Below are positions 10,001-15,146 of a stretch of 45,432 bases of DNA, piece after piece. The translations under genes were made by a program, and so were the position numbers. The stretch comes from RGIG3009 sp045595445 (GTDB lineage: Bacteria; Bacillota; Clostridia; Oscillospirales; Acutalibacteraceae). Position 1 is the stretch's first letter, and every line of letters begins with the position of its first letter. The notes beneath the pieces were generated by a model. It searched no databases, was not told the DNA's origin, and saw only the letters and a list, made by a program, of their open reading frames with translations. The stretch lies in NCBI GenBank assembly GCA_045595445.1, contig JAZOAK010000051.1, positions 1 through 45,432 on the forward strand. Direction: 5' to 3'.

Positions 10001-10216
10001 GTCGGTCCAAATACCACCGGCATTCGAGGTGTCTAAATTATTAAGATCAAAATATTTCTGCCAATTGTGCATCGTATTGGCATCGGCAAAACGATTATAA
10101 TGGTTCTCCGTTACACCATCTGCCGCCAATGCACTGAAAGGCATACACGTCAGCATAAGTGCAACACAGAGCAAAAGGCTCACGAGGCGCTTAGAAAACT
10201 GTTGTTTCTTTTTCAT
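4001..10216 (-). CDS. Giant cell-wall-anchored VWA adhesin / pilin-like protein with tandem isopeptide domains
   Basis: A 2071-residue secreted surface protein. It has an N-terminal signal peptide (MKKKQQFSKRLVSLLLCVAL, then a hydrophobic run; cleavage near residue 31). A von Willebrand A domain spans about 110-430, with the MIDAS motif DLSGSM and a later MSDG. Two Cna-B/DUF-like beta domains lie near 855 and 990. At least seven repeats of the FctA/Spy0128 pilin type start near 1112, 1255, 1385, 1512, 1637, 1775 and 1912, each with a K-x-L-x-G-x-x-L-x-x-x-E-F-x-F signature and a Y-x-V-x-E strand; these normally form internal Lys-Asn isopeptide bonds. The C-terminus has the sortase signal IPQTG, a membrane segment and a basic tail. 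No sortase is encoded nearby. The layout (VWA tip plus stalk) suggests host or surface attachment. The start has AAGGAGG eight bases upstream. It follows the TetR gene after 39 bases. Confidence 0.92.
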   Translation of the reverse strand: MKKKQQFSKRLVSLLLCVALMLTCMPFSALAADGVTENHYNRFADANTMHNWQKYFDLNNLDTSNAGGIWTDKSVFTDTSAFPSGVQMINEDENFLTALSALAANKEVVGYSTVPTDTVLVLDLSGSMETSNSESSLITATNNAITQLLNVNKNNRVGVVLYSAAGTAGTSTYAESVTRILPIDRYTTGSDNVYLRLSNNGTVSVDRDVRGVANTNFNNSKSFGGGTYIQAGLWEALEMFKETDTVIGDNNWQSGDNRMPILVLMSDGAPSTGTTNYADVDASNSNVGNGNEDGLTAGNAFLTQLTASYVMNQIEAHYQQNNSNVRGLFYTLGFNIGNNDVAQSVMNPDASTFTDSLWSTYNNLTTGNMSIRVKNTTTDRIPGYSNVSVSKNSYVSSKSYVDEYFSASGNGLSTAFNSIVEEIILQSRYYPTHLEGGNPDFSGYVEFEDVLGEYMEVKHINGILLGDTLYDGHMMASKLTDTSAGGLGTVENPTDLGNEFIGSVKTRLGITNTADAQSLVANAFAAGQLRYKSATDWSNYIGWYAKADGTYAGFWDENSTAAVPKNAVYKIKSYGFLGETTGNIKNSDMMYMSVQVRTNISTGEQALLWKIPAALVPMVTYLVTLDGTNVDEARNVTVSVENADKVSPIRLIFESGLRSDLNELNITRITDSKHIADDGITRQFWTNYFDISASTHDEHITTLSEFTPSKENERFYYTFDSAVHKLVNNDYVLVGKDEGTNGKLNENGTYYHRRYVFKEGKDTPIFLYEKMSAASIATATWDNNFETLTGETGAYVVPAGTPARELQMYDEQKTTNVTDSAHMIFHPYITEQNNIFYVDMNLGNNGLLEVTPAQGIKLSKTVDIYETGTSTDFTFRITVHNADGTPYTGELNSWITDLDVVPLGDATKIDLSGLGTYTVDLSKDQTIWLTGIPTGATYTIEELSNNSDYKIKSVHVNGVSTGTTAYGTIAAYYIDDVKFVNTALGEGDLVITKQVFDQNGMAVNIADTVTFTARVTLTNASGAPVSGRFEANNAAGYIDVPTNGIFTIQLTEGESFVMRNIPEGTNYTVVETQIPNGFTFNAAESSLTGVIDTTANDQALIVNTYAPIGTNGNAVTIDVTKAITGNRDEWLTGESYRFEVNHISTTRAASTVAQFTIDSSDADKKHSLNLSGERYEEAGTYHYSITEIKGNIGGITYDTNERRFAVVVADADMDGDLEITAVNNEANTIVTRSGNTYTVAANFNNVYAPTGTALAEFNIQKTFASGNHSLSGYQFALYNVDPSQNGNATEVMRSGLTDASGKATITLAYAANLATMQGVTHTYYLAEVNAGQLINNIQYTDAVYKIEITVKDNGDGTIAANTVIHGLPQGATIPTFTNEYIPSTSDFVTISGSKIIPTGNRVLNANEFAFTLNAVTPNAPMPGDNTVYNASNGSFAFDAIEFGDAHKGNTYEYTVSEVRTNPIGGFAYDTTVYTVSVYVRDNGDTTITAVTTIHDGTANVQDILFENAYDPTDAEVILTAEKLLTGKTLQDNEFTFVITPTGNTVLPNNYDNTVTNVGSDITFNKLVYNWVGVYTYTVTEQVESDTRYDCDTSIYDVTVTVTDNSRGRLSAEVDIVKNGMEATAIVFRNGFVPTPIEYDIYTAFGGEKVLDGRPVAADEFEFLLMNAVTGVQIGETVKNDATGTFKFPTVTLPDAGEYHFRISEVVGDEKGVTYDTSIYHVFVQVAKSDNGTLSISDQKLRKGTVTKEEVGGVLTEVVHYEDITGNIVFNNSYEADPAYVTLEATKLLTGRALVDGEFKFDLHKTASDFAYNANTIVQDDIVLTLNDDGTGKITFMPMVFEEEGTYYYVILEDEINEKGVTSDDAEYKVKITVEDNHNGNLVATVTVNDKPIVGSTVETVKFHNSYTVAATEIVIKGQKTLNGRDLVEGEFSFELYDEGNTKLETVKNAADGSFTFAAIPVEKEGTYVYTVLETQGSVDGVTYDKAVYTVTVTVTDNLDGTFKVAYAYAVGTDKAETMRFVNTYTPPAPAPEIPQTGEKTALWLWFAVAFVSGGCLFGTAQLKQRKREEAN
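4140..6890 (-). repeat. Coding tandem array of about seven FctA-like domain repeats
   Basis: Within the adhesin gene, units of roughly 370-420 bases repeat the pattern K-L-L/T-x-G-R/K-x-L-x-x-x-E-F at the start and V-T-V-T-D-N plus F-x-N-x-Y at the end. The units differ substantially in DNA sequence, so this is an old protein-level repeat rather than a recent DNA duplication. Confidence 0.75.
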
Positions 10217-10255
10217 ACGGATTACCTCCTTAAATTTAACACCGTTTTGAAGTGG

Positions 10256-10927
10256 TTAGTAGCTCAATGTGGTTTGATCAACAAACTGCCTGAAATTTTC
10301 CAAGACGGATTTACCTAACGTACGGTAATCCATTTTCAAAACCTTCTCAATCTTTTCGTTGCGAATTTTCTCGGGAACATTGTATATACGCATAATGTTA
10401 TTCAATGCGCCGCTAATTCGCAATTCTAACGGAACGGAATGATCGGTTGTCATCAACGTTGCATACTCAATACCGGAAACGAGCATCTCGGCCTCCAAGA
10501 ACTGCTCCTCATTCCAATCCAAACAAAATTCTCCATATACAGCTTTTGACCGTTCATTGTCATTGCTACGAATGATCTCTAAGCACATAGAACTGGAATA
10601 CGAAGAAAGAAACAGATCTTTTGCAACTTCACTTTCTTCGCTTGCAGCTGCCATCGTAGCAAGTTCCAAGCAAACCGCCAGCAAAGAGGTCTTCCCCTCT
10701 TTCACGGCATCTCGCAACAGTTTGCGTTGGAAATCGCACAGCATTTCGACAAGAAGTACCAGTAAGTGTTCCTTTGTCGGAAAATAGTAAGTTAAGTTAC
10801 CGGTACTGATATCGAGTTCATCACAAATTCGCTTTGGAGGTGTTGCTGAATACCCAAGTTCTAAAAACAGTTTTGTTGCGGTTCGAACGATCTCGTGTTT
10901 GGTTGTGTTAACTCGTTGTCGAGCCAC
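10256..10927 (-). CDS. TetR/AcrR-family transcriptional regulator
   Basis: A 223-residue repressor-type protein. The N-terminal helix-turn-helix (about 10-55) has the TetR pattern: TATKLFLELGYSATPPKRIC, then LDISTGNLTYYFPTKEHLL, ending in the typical YYFPTKE. The C-terminal 160 residues form a ligand-binding domain of unknown specificity. The start is GTG at 10927, eight bases after AAAGGAGGG. The gene lies 39 bases upstream of the giant adhesin on the same strand with no terminator between, so the regulator and the surface protein are probably co-transcribed. A perfect dyad immediately downstream of its -10 box (10972-10991) is a likely autoregulatory operator, so adhesin expression may respond to the signal sensed by this regulator (inference). 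Confidence 0.9.
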   Translation of the reverse strand: MARQRVNTTKHEIVRTATKLFLELGYSATPPKRICDELDISTGNLTYYFPTKEHLLVLLVEMLCDFQRKLLRDAVKEGKTSLLAVCLELATMAAASEESEVAKDLFLSSYSSSMCLEIIRSNDNERSKAVYGEFCLDWNEEQFLEAEMLVSGIEYATLMTTDHSVPLELRISGALNNIMRIYNVPEKIRNEKIEKVLKMDYRTLGKSVLENFRQFVDQTTLSY

Positions 10928-10971
10928 AAAATTCCCTCCTTTTTACCGCAGAGCAGATCTCTAAATTCACA

Positions 10972-10991
10972 AATTAGCACTACTGCTAATT
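10972..10991. promoter_or_regulatory. Probable TetR operator
   Basis: AATTAGCA, four bases, TGCTAATT: a perfect 8-bp dyad lying 11 bases downstream of the regulator's own -10 element. The half-site recurs as ATTAGCA at 11006-11012, and a perfect palindrome GGATTAATCC lies between (10992-11001). Position and symmetry fit a TetR-type autorepression site. Confidence 0.6.
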
Positions 10992-11002
10992 GGATTAATC
11001 CT

Positions 11003-11031
11003 ATATTAGCACAAATCCAAAAACAATGCAA
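11003..11031 (-). promoter_or_regulatory. Promoter of the TetR-adhesin unit
   Basis: On the minus strand the -35 is TTGCAT (11026-11031), the spacer is 17 bp, and the -10 is TAATAT (11003-11008) preceded by TGC as an extended -10. The probable operator sits at the transcription start. Confidence 0.55.
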
Positions 11032-11080
11032 GCACTTTTTTGGAAAAAATATAAATTTTTTATTTACACATTTGGAATAT

Positions 11081-11112
11081 AAAAAAGCACCCTTTTTCAA
11101 AGGTGCTTTTTT
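11081..11112 (-). terminator. Terminator after rlmH
   Basis: An 11-bp stem, AAAAAAGCACC and GGTGCTTTTTT, with a 10-base loop, lies just downstream of the rlmH stop codon. It has T runs on both strands. Confidence 0.85.
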
Positions 11113-11118
11113 ATTAGC

Positions 11119-11601
11119 TTATTTGTGGTACTTGCCGCCTGCCGAAATTTGCAGGGCGCGATAGATCTGTTCCAGTAGCATGACACGCGCCATTTGATGC
11201 GGAAAAGTCATACCGGACATCGACAACCGTACACGTGAGGTTTCTTTGACAAGCGGTGACAATCCAAAGGAACCGCCAATAACAAATGCTACATGGCTGA
11301 TACCGTCTACCGTCCATTGTGCGAGTTGTTTGGATAAACCCTCAGACGTATATCCTTTCCCCTCAATGCACAATGCAATCATCGGAACACCGGCAGGTAT
11401 ACGGGATAAAAGGCGGTGTCCTTCCGCTTCAATCGCCGCGGTGATTTGTGCCGGGGACGGATTATCGGACACACGTTCCTCTGCCACTTCTATAATTTCC
11501 AGTCGGCAAAAAGCCGATAACCGTTTGGCGTATTCGGCACAAGCATCGCGCCAATACGCTTCTTTTAATTTTCCTACACAAGCAATCGTTACAGTTAACA
11601 T
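11119..11601 (-). CDS. rlmH: 23S rRNA (pseudouridine1915-N3)-methyltransferase RlmH
   Basis: A 160-residue SPOUT-class methyltransferase that N3-methylates pseudouridine 1915 in helix 69 of 23S rRNA using SAM. The family hallmarks are present: the LCIEGKGYTSEGLS segment in the middle, the knot glycine loop VIGGSFGLS, and the C-terminal SMSGMTFPHQMARVMLLEQ plus YRALQI, ending in GGKYHK, the conserved RlmH terminus. Length is normal for the family. The ATG has AAGGTGA seven bases upstream. It lies 12 bases after the YycJ-type hydrolase gene and ends at a terminator. Confidence 0.96.
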   Translation of the reverse strand: MLTVTIACVGKLKEAYWRDACAEYAKRLSAFCRLEIIEVAEERVSDNPSPAQITAAIEAEGHRLLSRIPAGVPMIALCIEGKGYTSEGLSKQLAQWTVDGISHVAFVIGGSFGLSPLVKETSRVRLSMSGMTFPHQMARVMLLEQIYRALQISAGGKYHK

Positions 11602-11613
11602 AGCGTGTTCACC

Positions 11614-12396
11614 TTAAAAAAGAGTATACGGTTTATCGTTTGCAGGCGGTGCCACTTGCAAAACATAATCAATATTACGAGTCATTCCGCACGTTTGCAA
11701 AGTCGATTCCGCGGTTGCCTCCGCCAATGTCGGCAGGTTGTTTTCGCGGCTTAAATGCCCCAAAAAAACGCGCGTTGTGCCCTGTCGAATAAATTCAGGC
11801 AATTCACAGGCGCAAGCCTCGTTCGATAAATGACCGGTTGTGGATAGGATGCGCCGTTTGAGGACGTACGGATAAGGTCCGTTTTCCAGCATACGTATGT
11901 CATGATTGGATTCAATATGTATCAGATCGCAACCGCGTAATTGTTCACGTACAGCAGGTGTTACTACGCCAAGATCCGTAGCAATTCCCACACTTCGACC
12001 GTCGCGTAAATTGATGCGAAATCCGGTGCTTTCACGGCTGTCATGAGAGGTCTTAAAAGGTGTAACCGAAAATTCATCCAGTTCAATCGTATCGGTTATA
12101 TCAAGGCAATCGCTATCATAAGCCGCAGCCTCTCTTATTCCTTCACAAGTGCCCACAGAGGCATAAATCGGAATATGAAGGCGTTTTTGGAGAACACGTA
12201 AACCGGTAATATGATCGCTATGTTCGTGTGTGACGAATATGGCACGAATTGTTTTGGGGTCAATTTCACGAGCTATAAGCGCTTGTTCGATTCGACGGGC
12301 ACTGACACCGGCATCAATCAAGATGCCGGCAGTCGAGGTGCCGACATACAAACAGTTGCCGTTGCTGCCGCTGAACAATGGACAAAATCGTGCCAT
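11614..12396 (-). CDS. YycJ/WalJ-type MBL-fold metallo-hydrolase
   Basis: A 260-residue metallo-beta-lactamase-fold protein. The opening MARFCPLFSGSNGNCLYVG and the metal motif THEHSDHITG (H-x-H-x-D-H, about residue 54) identify the YycJ/WalJ family, thought to act on DNA or RNA; in low-GC Gram-positives it is linked with the WalRK cell-wall system, which is not encoded here. Further metal ligands are visible as TGHLSNEAC and FLGHLSRENN. It sits between murA and rlmH. Only 23 bases separate its start from the murA terminator, so it must rely on read-through or on a promoter inside murA. Confidence 0.88.
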   Translation of the reverse strand: MARFCPLFSGSNGNCLYVGTSTAGILIDAGVSARRIEQALIAREIDPKTIRAIFVTHEHSDHITGLRVLQKRLHIPIYASVGTCEGIREAAAYDSDCLDITDTIELDEFSVTPFKTSHDSRESTGFRINLRDGRSVGIATDLGVVTPAVREQLRGCDLIHIESNHDIRMLENGPYPYVLKRRILSTTGHLSNEACACELPEFIRQGTTRVFLGHLSRENNLPTLAEATAESTLQTCGMTRNIDYVLQVAPPANDKPYTLF

Positions 12397-12413
12397 ATTC
12401 TCACCCCTTTCTT

Positions 12414-12444
12414 AAAAAAGCGCACCGCCTATAAGCGGTGCGCT
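12414..12444 (-). terminator. Terminator after murA
   Basis: A 10-bp GC-rich stem (AGCGCACCGC/GCGGTGCGCT, 6-base loop) is followed by six Ts on the minus strand, nine bases after the murA stop. It stands directly before the next gene's ribosome site. Confidence 0.85.
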
Positions 12445-12452
12445 CACTCTTT

Positions 12453-13739
12453 CTATAAGGCTTGCTGTAAACCGGGTTTATCCTCGGTCACTCGCTCAAT
12501 TTCCGCGCCAAGTCTCCGCAGTTTTTCTACAATGTCCTCGTATCCGCGTTCGATGTATTGAATATCCTCAATCTCAGTAACACCGTTTGCCGACAAAGCC
12601 GCAATTACCATTGCAGCACCGGCACGCAAGTCCATTGCCTTTACAGGGGCTGCCGTCAACTGCGGAACTCCCTGGACAACGGCAAGCTTGCCGTCAACCT
12701 GAATATCGGCACCCATGCGGCGCAGTTCGTCGACGTAACGGAAGCGGTTTTCCCAAACACCCTCGTTGATAATGCTTGTCCCCTCTGCGAGTGACAACAG
12801 AACCGCGATTTGCGGTTGCATATCGGTCGGGAAACCGGGATGCGGCATGGTTTTCACGTTGCAGTGGTTTAACCTGCCGCGAGCGGAAACATGGATTTCC
12901 TCATCAAACTCCTCAATTTCCGCGCCCATTTCTTGCAATTTCGCCGTAATGGATTCCAAGTGCTTTGGGATCACGTTGCAAACGGTCACGTCACCACCGG
13001 TTGCAACCGCTGCCGCCATATATGTGCCGGCTTCAATTTGATCGGGAATGATAGAATACGTCGTTCCGTACAAGCGCTCAACACCATAAATTTTGATAAC
13101 ATCGGTACCGGCACCGCGAATATCGGCGCCCATGGAGTTTAAGAAGTTTGCCAAGTCAACAATGTGCGGTTCCTTGGCAGCGTTTTCAATAACCGTGGTA
13201 CCTTCTGCACAGACGGCAGCGAGCATGATGTTAACGGTAGCACCAACAGATACCATATCCAAATACACGGAACTGCCTTGCAACCGATCGGCTTGCGCAT
13301 CAATCATGCCGTTTTTCAACGGCATAACCTTGGCGCCCAAGCAAGAAAACCCTTTAAGATGTTGATCAATCGGGCGCACACCAAAATAACAGCCACCCGG
13401 CATCGGCACACTGGCCTTGCCAAAACGACCAAGCAACGCACCGATAAAGTAATACGAAGCGCGCATTTTCTTAGCCAAATCATGCGGGACGGTCTGCGTA
13501 ACAATCGTACGCGAGTCGATCTCAACCGTGTGCCGATCAATCCGACGTACCGTGGCACCAAGCGATGCTAAAATCTCCAACGCTGTAGCAACGTCAGCAA
13601 TATTCGGAATATTCTCAATACGGCAAACACCGTTTGCTAAAACGGCGGCCGGCAAAATGGCAACGACAGCGTTTTTGGCACCGCTGATATCAACAGTACC
13701 GGTCAACGGATGTCCGCCGCGGATAACATACTTATCCAA
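12453..13739 (-). CDS. murA: UDP-N-acetylglucosamine 1-carboxyvinyltransferase (MurA)
   Basis: Catalyses the first committed step of peptidoglycan synthesis, transferring enolpyruvate from PEP to UDP-GlcNAc. The enzyme has the two-lobed EPSP-synthase fold. The start motif DKYVIRGG...SGAKNA, with the catalytic Lys, and the loop PGGCYFGVRPIDQHLKG, with the Cys attacked by fosfomycin (about residue 115), are both intact. I place the start at TTG 13739, eight bases after GAGGGAG and giving MDKYVIRGG as in homologues; the GTG at 13748 would overlap the ribosome site. It has its own promoter with a dyad at the transcription start, and a terminator behind. Confidence 0.96.
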   Translation of the reverse strand: MDKYVIRGGHPLTGTVDISGAKNAVVAILPAAVLANGVCRIENIPNIADVATALEILASLGATVRRIDRHTVEIDSRTIVTQTVPHDLAKKMRASYYFIGALLGRFGKASVPMPGGCYFGVRPIDQHLKGFSCLGAKVMPLKNGMIDAQADRLQGSSVYLDMVSVGATVNIMLAAVCAEGTTVIENAAKEPHIVDLANFLNSMGADIRGAGTDVIKIYGVERLYGTTYSIIPDQIEAGTYMAAAVATGGDVTVCNVIPKHLESITAKLQEMGAEIEEFDEEIHVSARGRLNHCNVKTMPHPGFPTDMQPQIAVLLSLAEGTSIINEGVWENRFRYVDELRRMGADIQVDGKLAVVQGVPQLTAAPVKAMDLRAGAAMVIAALSANGVTEIEDIQYIERGYEDIVEKLRRLGAEIERVTEDKPGLQQAL

Positions 13740-13808
13740 GAAACCCACTCCCTCGAATACAGTTAATTGGGGGAATATGCCGCAAAATCCAATGGGATGA
13801 TATAATCA

Positions 13809-13836
13809 AAGCATGTGGATGAACACCCACATGCTT
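13809..13836. promoter_or_regulatory. Dyad at the murA transcription start
   Basis: AAGCATGTGG, 8 bases, CCACATGCTT: a perfect 10-bp inverted repeat one base downstream of the murA -10. It could be an operator or a 5'-end RNA hairpin that stabilises the transcript. No T run follows, so it is not a terminator. Confidence 0.55.
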
Positions 13837-13837
13837 C

Positions 13838-13865
13838 AGTATACCATACTTTTCGTAAAAATCAA
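13838..13865 (-). promoter_or_regulatory. Promoter of murA
   Basis: On the minus strand: TTGATT (13860-13865), 16-bp spacer ending in TGG, TATACT (13838-13843), an extended -10 sigma-A-type promoter. It gives a 5' leader of roughly 90 bases before the TTG start. Confidence 0.7.
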
Positions 13866-13970
13866 ATATTTTCTGGAAAAATGTTCGGATTTTTGATTTT
13901 TAATACCACATATAGTATGGCCATTGTTTTGTCGGTTTAGACGTGAAAGGTATTTCCACAGCAAAAAAAA

Positions 13971-14624
13971 TTAAAAACCGAGAGTTTCTCCTACCAAAAT
14001 AACGTGTATACGATCAGCAACACGCTGTTGAGCGCTTATTAAATATTGAGCACAAATACGATCCGGCGAATGACAGCCATCGGTATACAGATCGCTGTCG
14101 ACAGCCGCACAAACGCCCGTGACAGCGCAAGGTGTTTGACAGTGCAGCCGCTTGGCATTAAGCGGTGCCGCTACCGTTTTAACACGATGAACAGCCGCCG
14201 AAAAATCCTCTACAATTTTATTACAACCGACAACTATTACCACCGTCTTCGGACCAAAAGCAATGGGTGAAACACGGTTGGCGCGGCCGTCTACGTTGTA
14301 TAGTGTGCCGTTACGTGTGACGGCATTTGAGGAACACAAAAACACATCTGCTGTTAAACTTTTTGAAAAAATATCCGTGAGTTCGTCCGGTGTTAAGCCC
14401 TCTTGATAGCGATCCAAAAAGTAATAGTCGCCATTGCGCAACCAATCGATCACACCGCTCTCAAACAAAGTCATTGACCCGCCGACCGCCACCGTGTCAC
14501 CACTGTTTAGCAGTGTTTTGAGCAGCGGAACGACTTCTTCCTTACTTTCAACGCAGTGGGCGGCCATGTTGTTGTTACGCAAAGCGGATGCAATCGGTTC
14601 TAATTCAGCAAGTGTCATTTTCAT
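13971..14624 (-). CDS. LUD-domain (LutC/DUF162-like) protein
   Basis: A 217-residue protein of the LUD family, whose LutC/YkgG members take part in lactate oxidation. The substrate-binding pattern is visible: VAVGGSMTLFESGV, then LDRYQEGLTPDE and DVFLCSSNAVTRNGTLYNVDG. A Cys-rich C-terminal segment (TPCAVTGVC...GCHSPDRIC) is typical of stand-alone clostridial members and may bind a metal. LutA and LutB partners are absent here, so lactate oxidation cannot be assumed. I use ATG 14624, one base after the rpiB stop, with AGGTGA upstream; a TTG nine bases earlier overlaps rpiB. Tight coupling to rpiB suggests co-translation. Confidence 0.85.
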   Translation of the reverse strand: MKMTLAELEPIASALRNNNMAAHCVESKEEVVPLLKTLLNSGDTVAVGGSMTLFESGVIDWLRNGDYYFLDRYQEGLTPDELTDIFSKSLTADVFLCSSNAVTRNGTLYNVDGRANRVSPIAFGPKTVVIVVGCNKIVEDFSAAVHRVKTVAAPLNAKRLHCQTPCAVTGVCAAVDSDLYTDGCHSPDRICAQYLISAQQRVADRIHVILVGETLGF

Positions 14625-14625
14625 G

Positions 14626-15075
14626 TTATTCAATCACCTGTTCTTGCTCTAATTTGGTAATCAGATCAATACGGCGCTGGTGACGACCGCCATCAAAAGG
14701 CGTCGACAAAAAGGTTTTAACGATGCATTTAGCAAGCTCCGGCCCAATGATACGAGCACCCATTGCCACCATGTTGGCATTGTTATGCTGACGAGTGAGC
14801 TGGGCAGAGAGCGGATCGTTGCACAACGCGCAACGAATACCGTGCACCTTATTGGCTGCTATGCTAATACCAATCCCCGTGCCGCAGATAACAATTCCTT
14901 TTTCACAGGAGCCATCCGCTACCGCTTTGGCGGCCCTGGCGGCAAAGATGGGATAATCGCAACTATCCGTCGTGTCGGTACCGAAATCGCGGTACTCTTC
15001 CCCCATTTCGGTCAGCATGGCTTCAATCTCACGCTTCAATTCGACAGCAGCGTGGTCACACGCGATGGCAATCAT
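14626..15075 (-). CDS. rpiB: Ribose-5-phosphate isomerase B
   Basis: Interconverts ribose-5-phosphate and ribulose-5-phosphate in the pentose phosphate pathway; a 149-residue RpiB/LacAB fold. Visible motifs are IACDHAAVELK at the N-terminus (substrate-binding Asp-His), ICGTGIGISIAANK with the catalytic Cys and anion loop, and RQHNNANMVAMGAR. The ATG has AAGGAGG upstream. It lies downstream of ispH-rpsA across a hairpin (15101-15129) and is immediately followed by the LUD gene. RpiB relatives can also act on other sugar phosphates, such as allose-6-phosphate; RpiB is by far the most likely role. Confidence 0.95.
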   Translation of the reverse strand: MIAIACDHAAVELKREIEAMLTEMGEEYRDFGTDTTDSCDYPIFAARAAKAVADGSCEKGIVICGTGIGISIAANKVHGIRCALCNDPLSAQLTRQHNNANMVAMGARIIGPELAKCIVKTFLSTPFDGGRHQRRIDLITKLEQEQVIE

Positions 15076-15100
15076 ATCAAATTCCTCCTTAAAACGGAAA

Positions 15101-15129
15101 GGGCGACACTTCGACTCGAAGTGTAGCCC
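15101..15129 (-). terminator. Hairpin between ispH-rpsA and rpiB (terminator or attenuator)
   Basis: GGGC, one mismatch, ACACTTCG, short loop, then the complementary arm ending GCCC. On the minus strand it is followed by TTTCCGTTTT, a weak T run. It lies 17 bases after the ispH-rpsA stop and may terminate only part of the transcripts. Confidence 0.55.
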
Positions 15130-15146
15130 ATTTTGTTTCCCGTAAA

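Noticed and set aside
13971..14633. LUD protein as part of a lactate utilisation (LutABC) operon
   Set aside because: No LutA or LutB-like iron-sulfur proteins are present; the neighbours are rpiB and murA.
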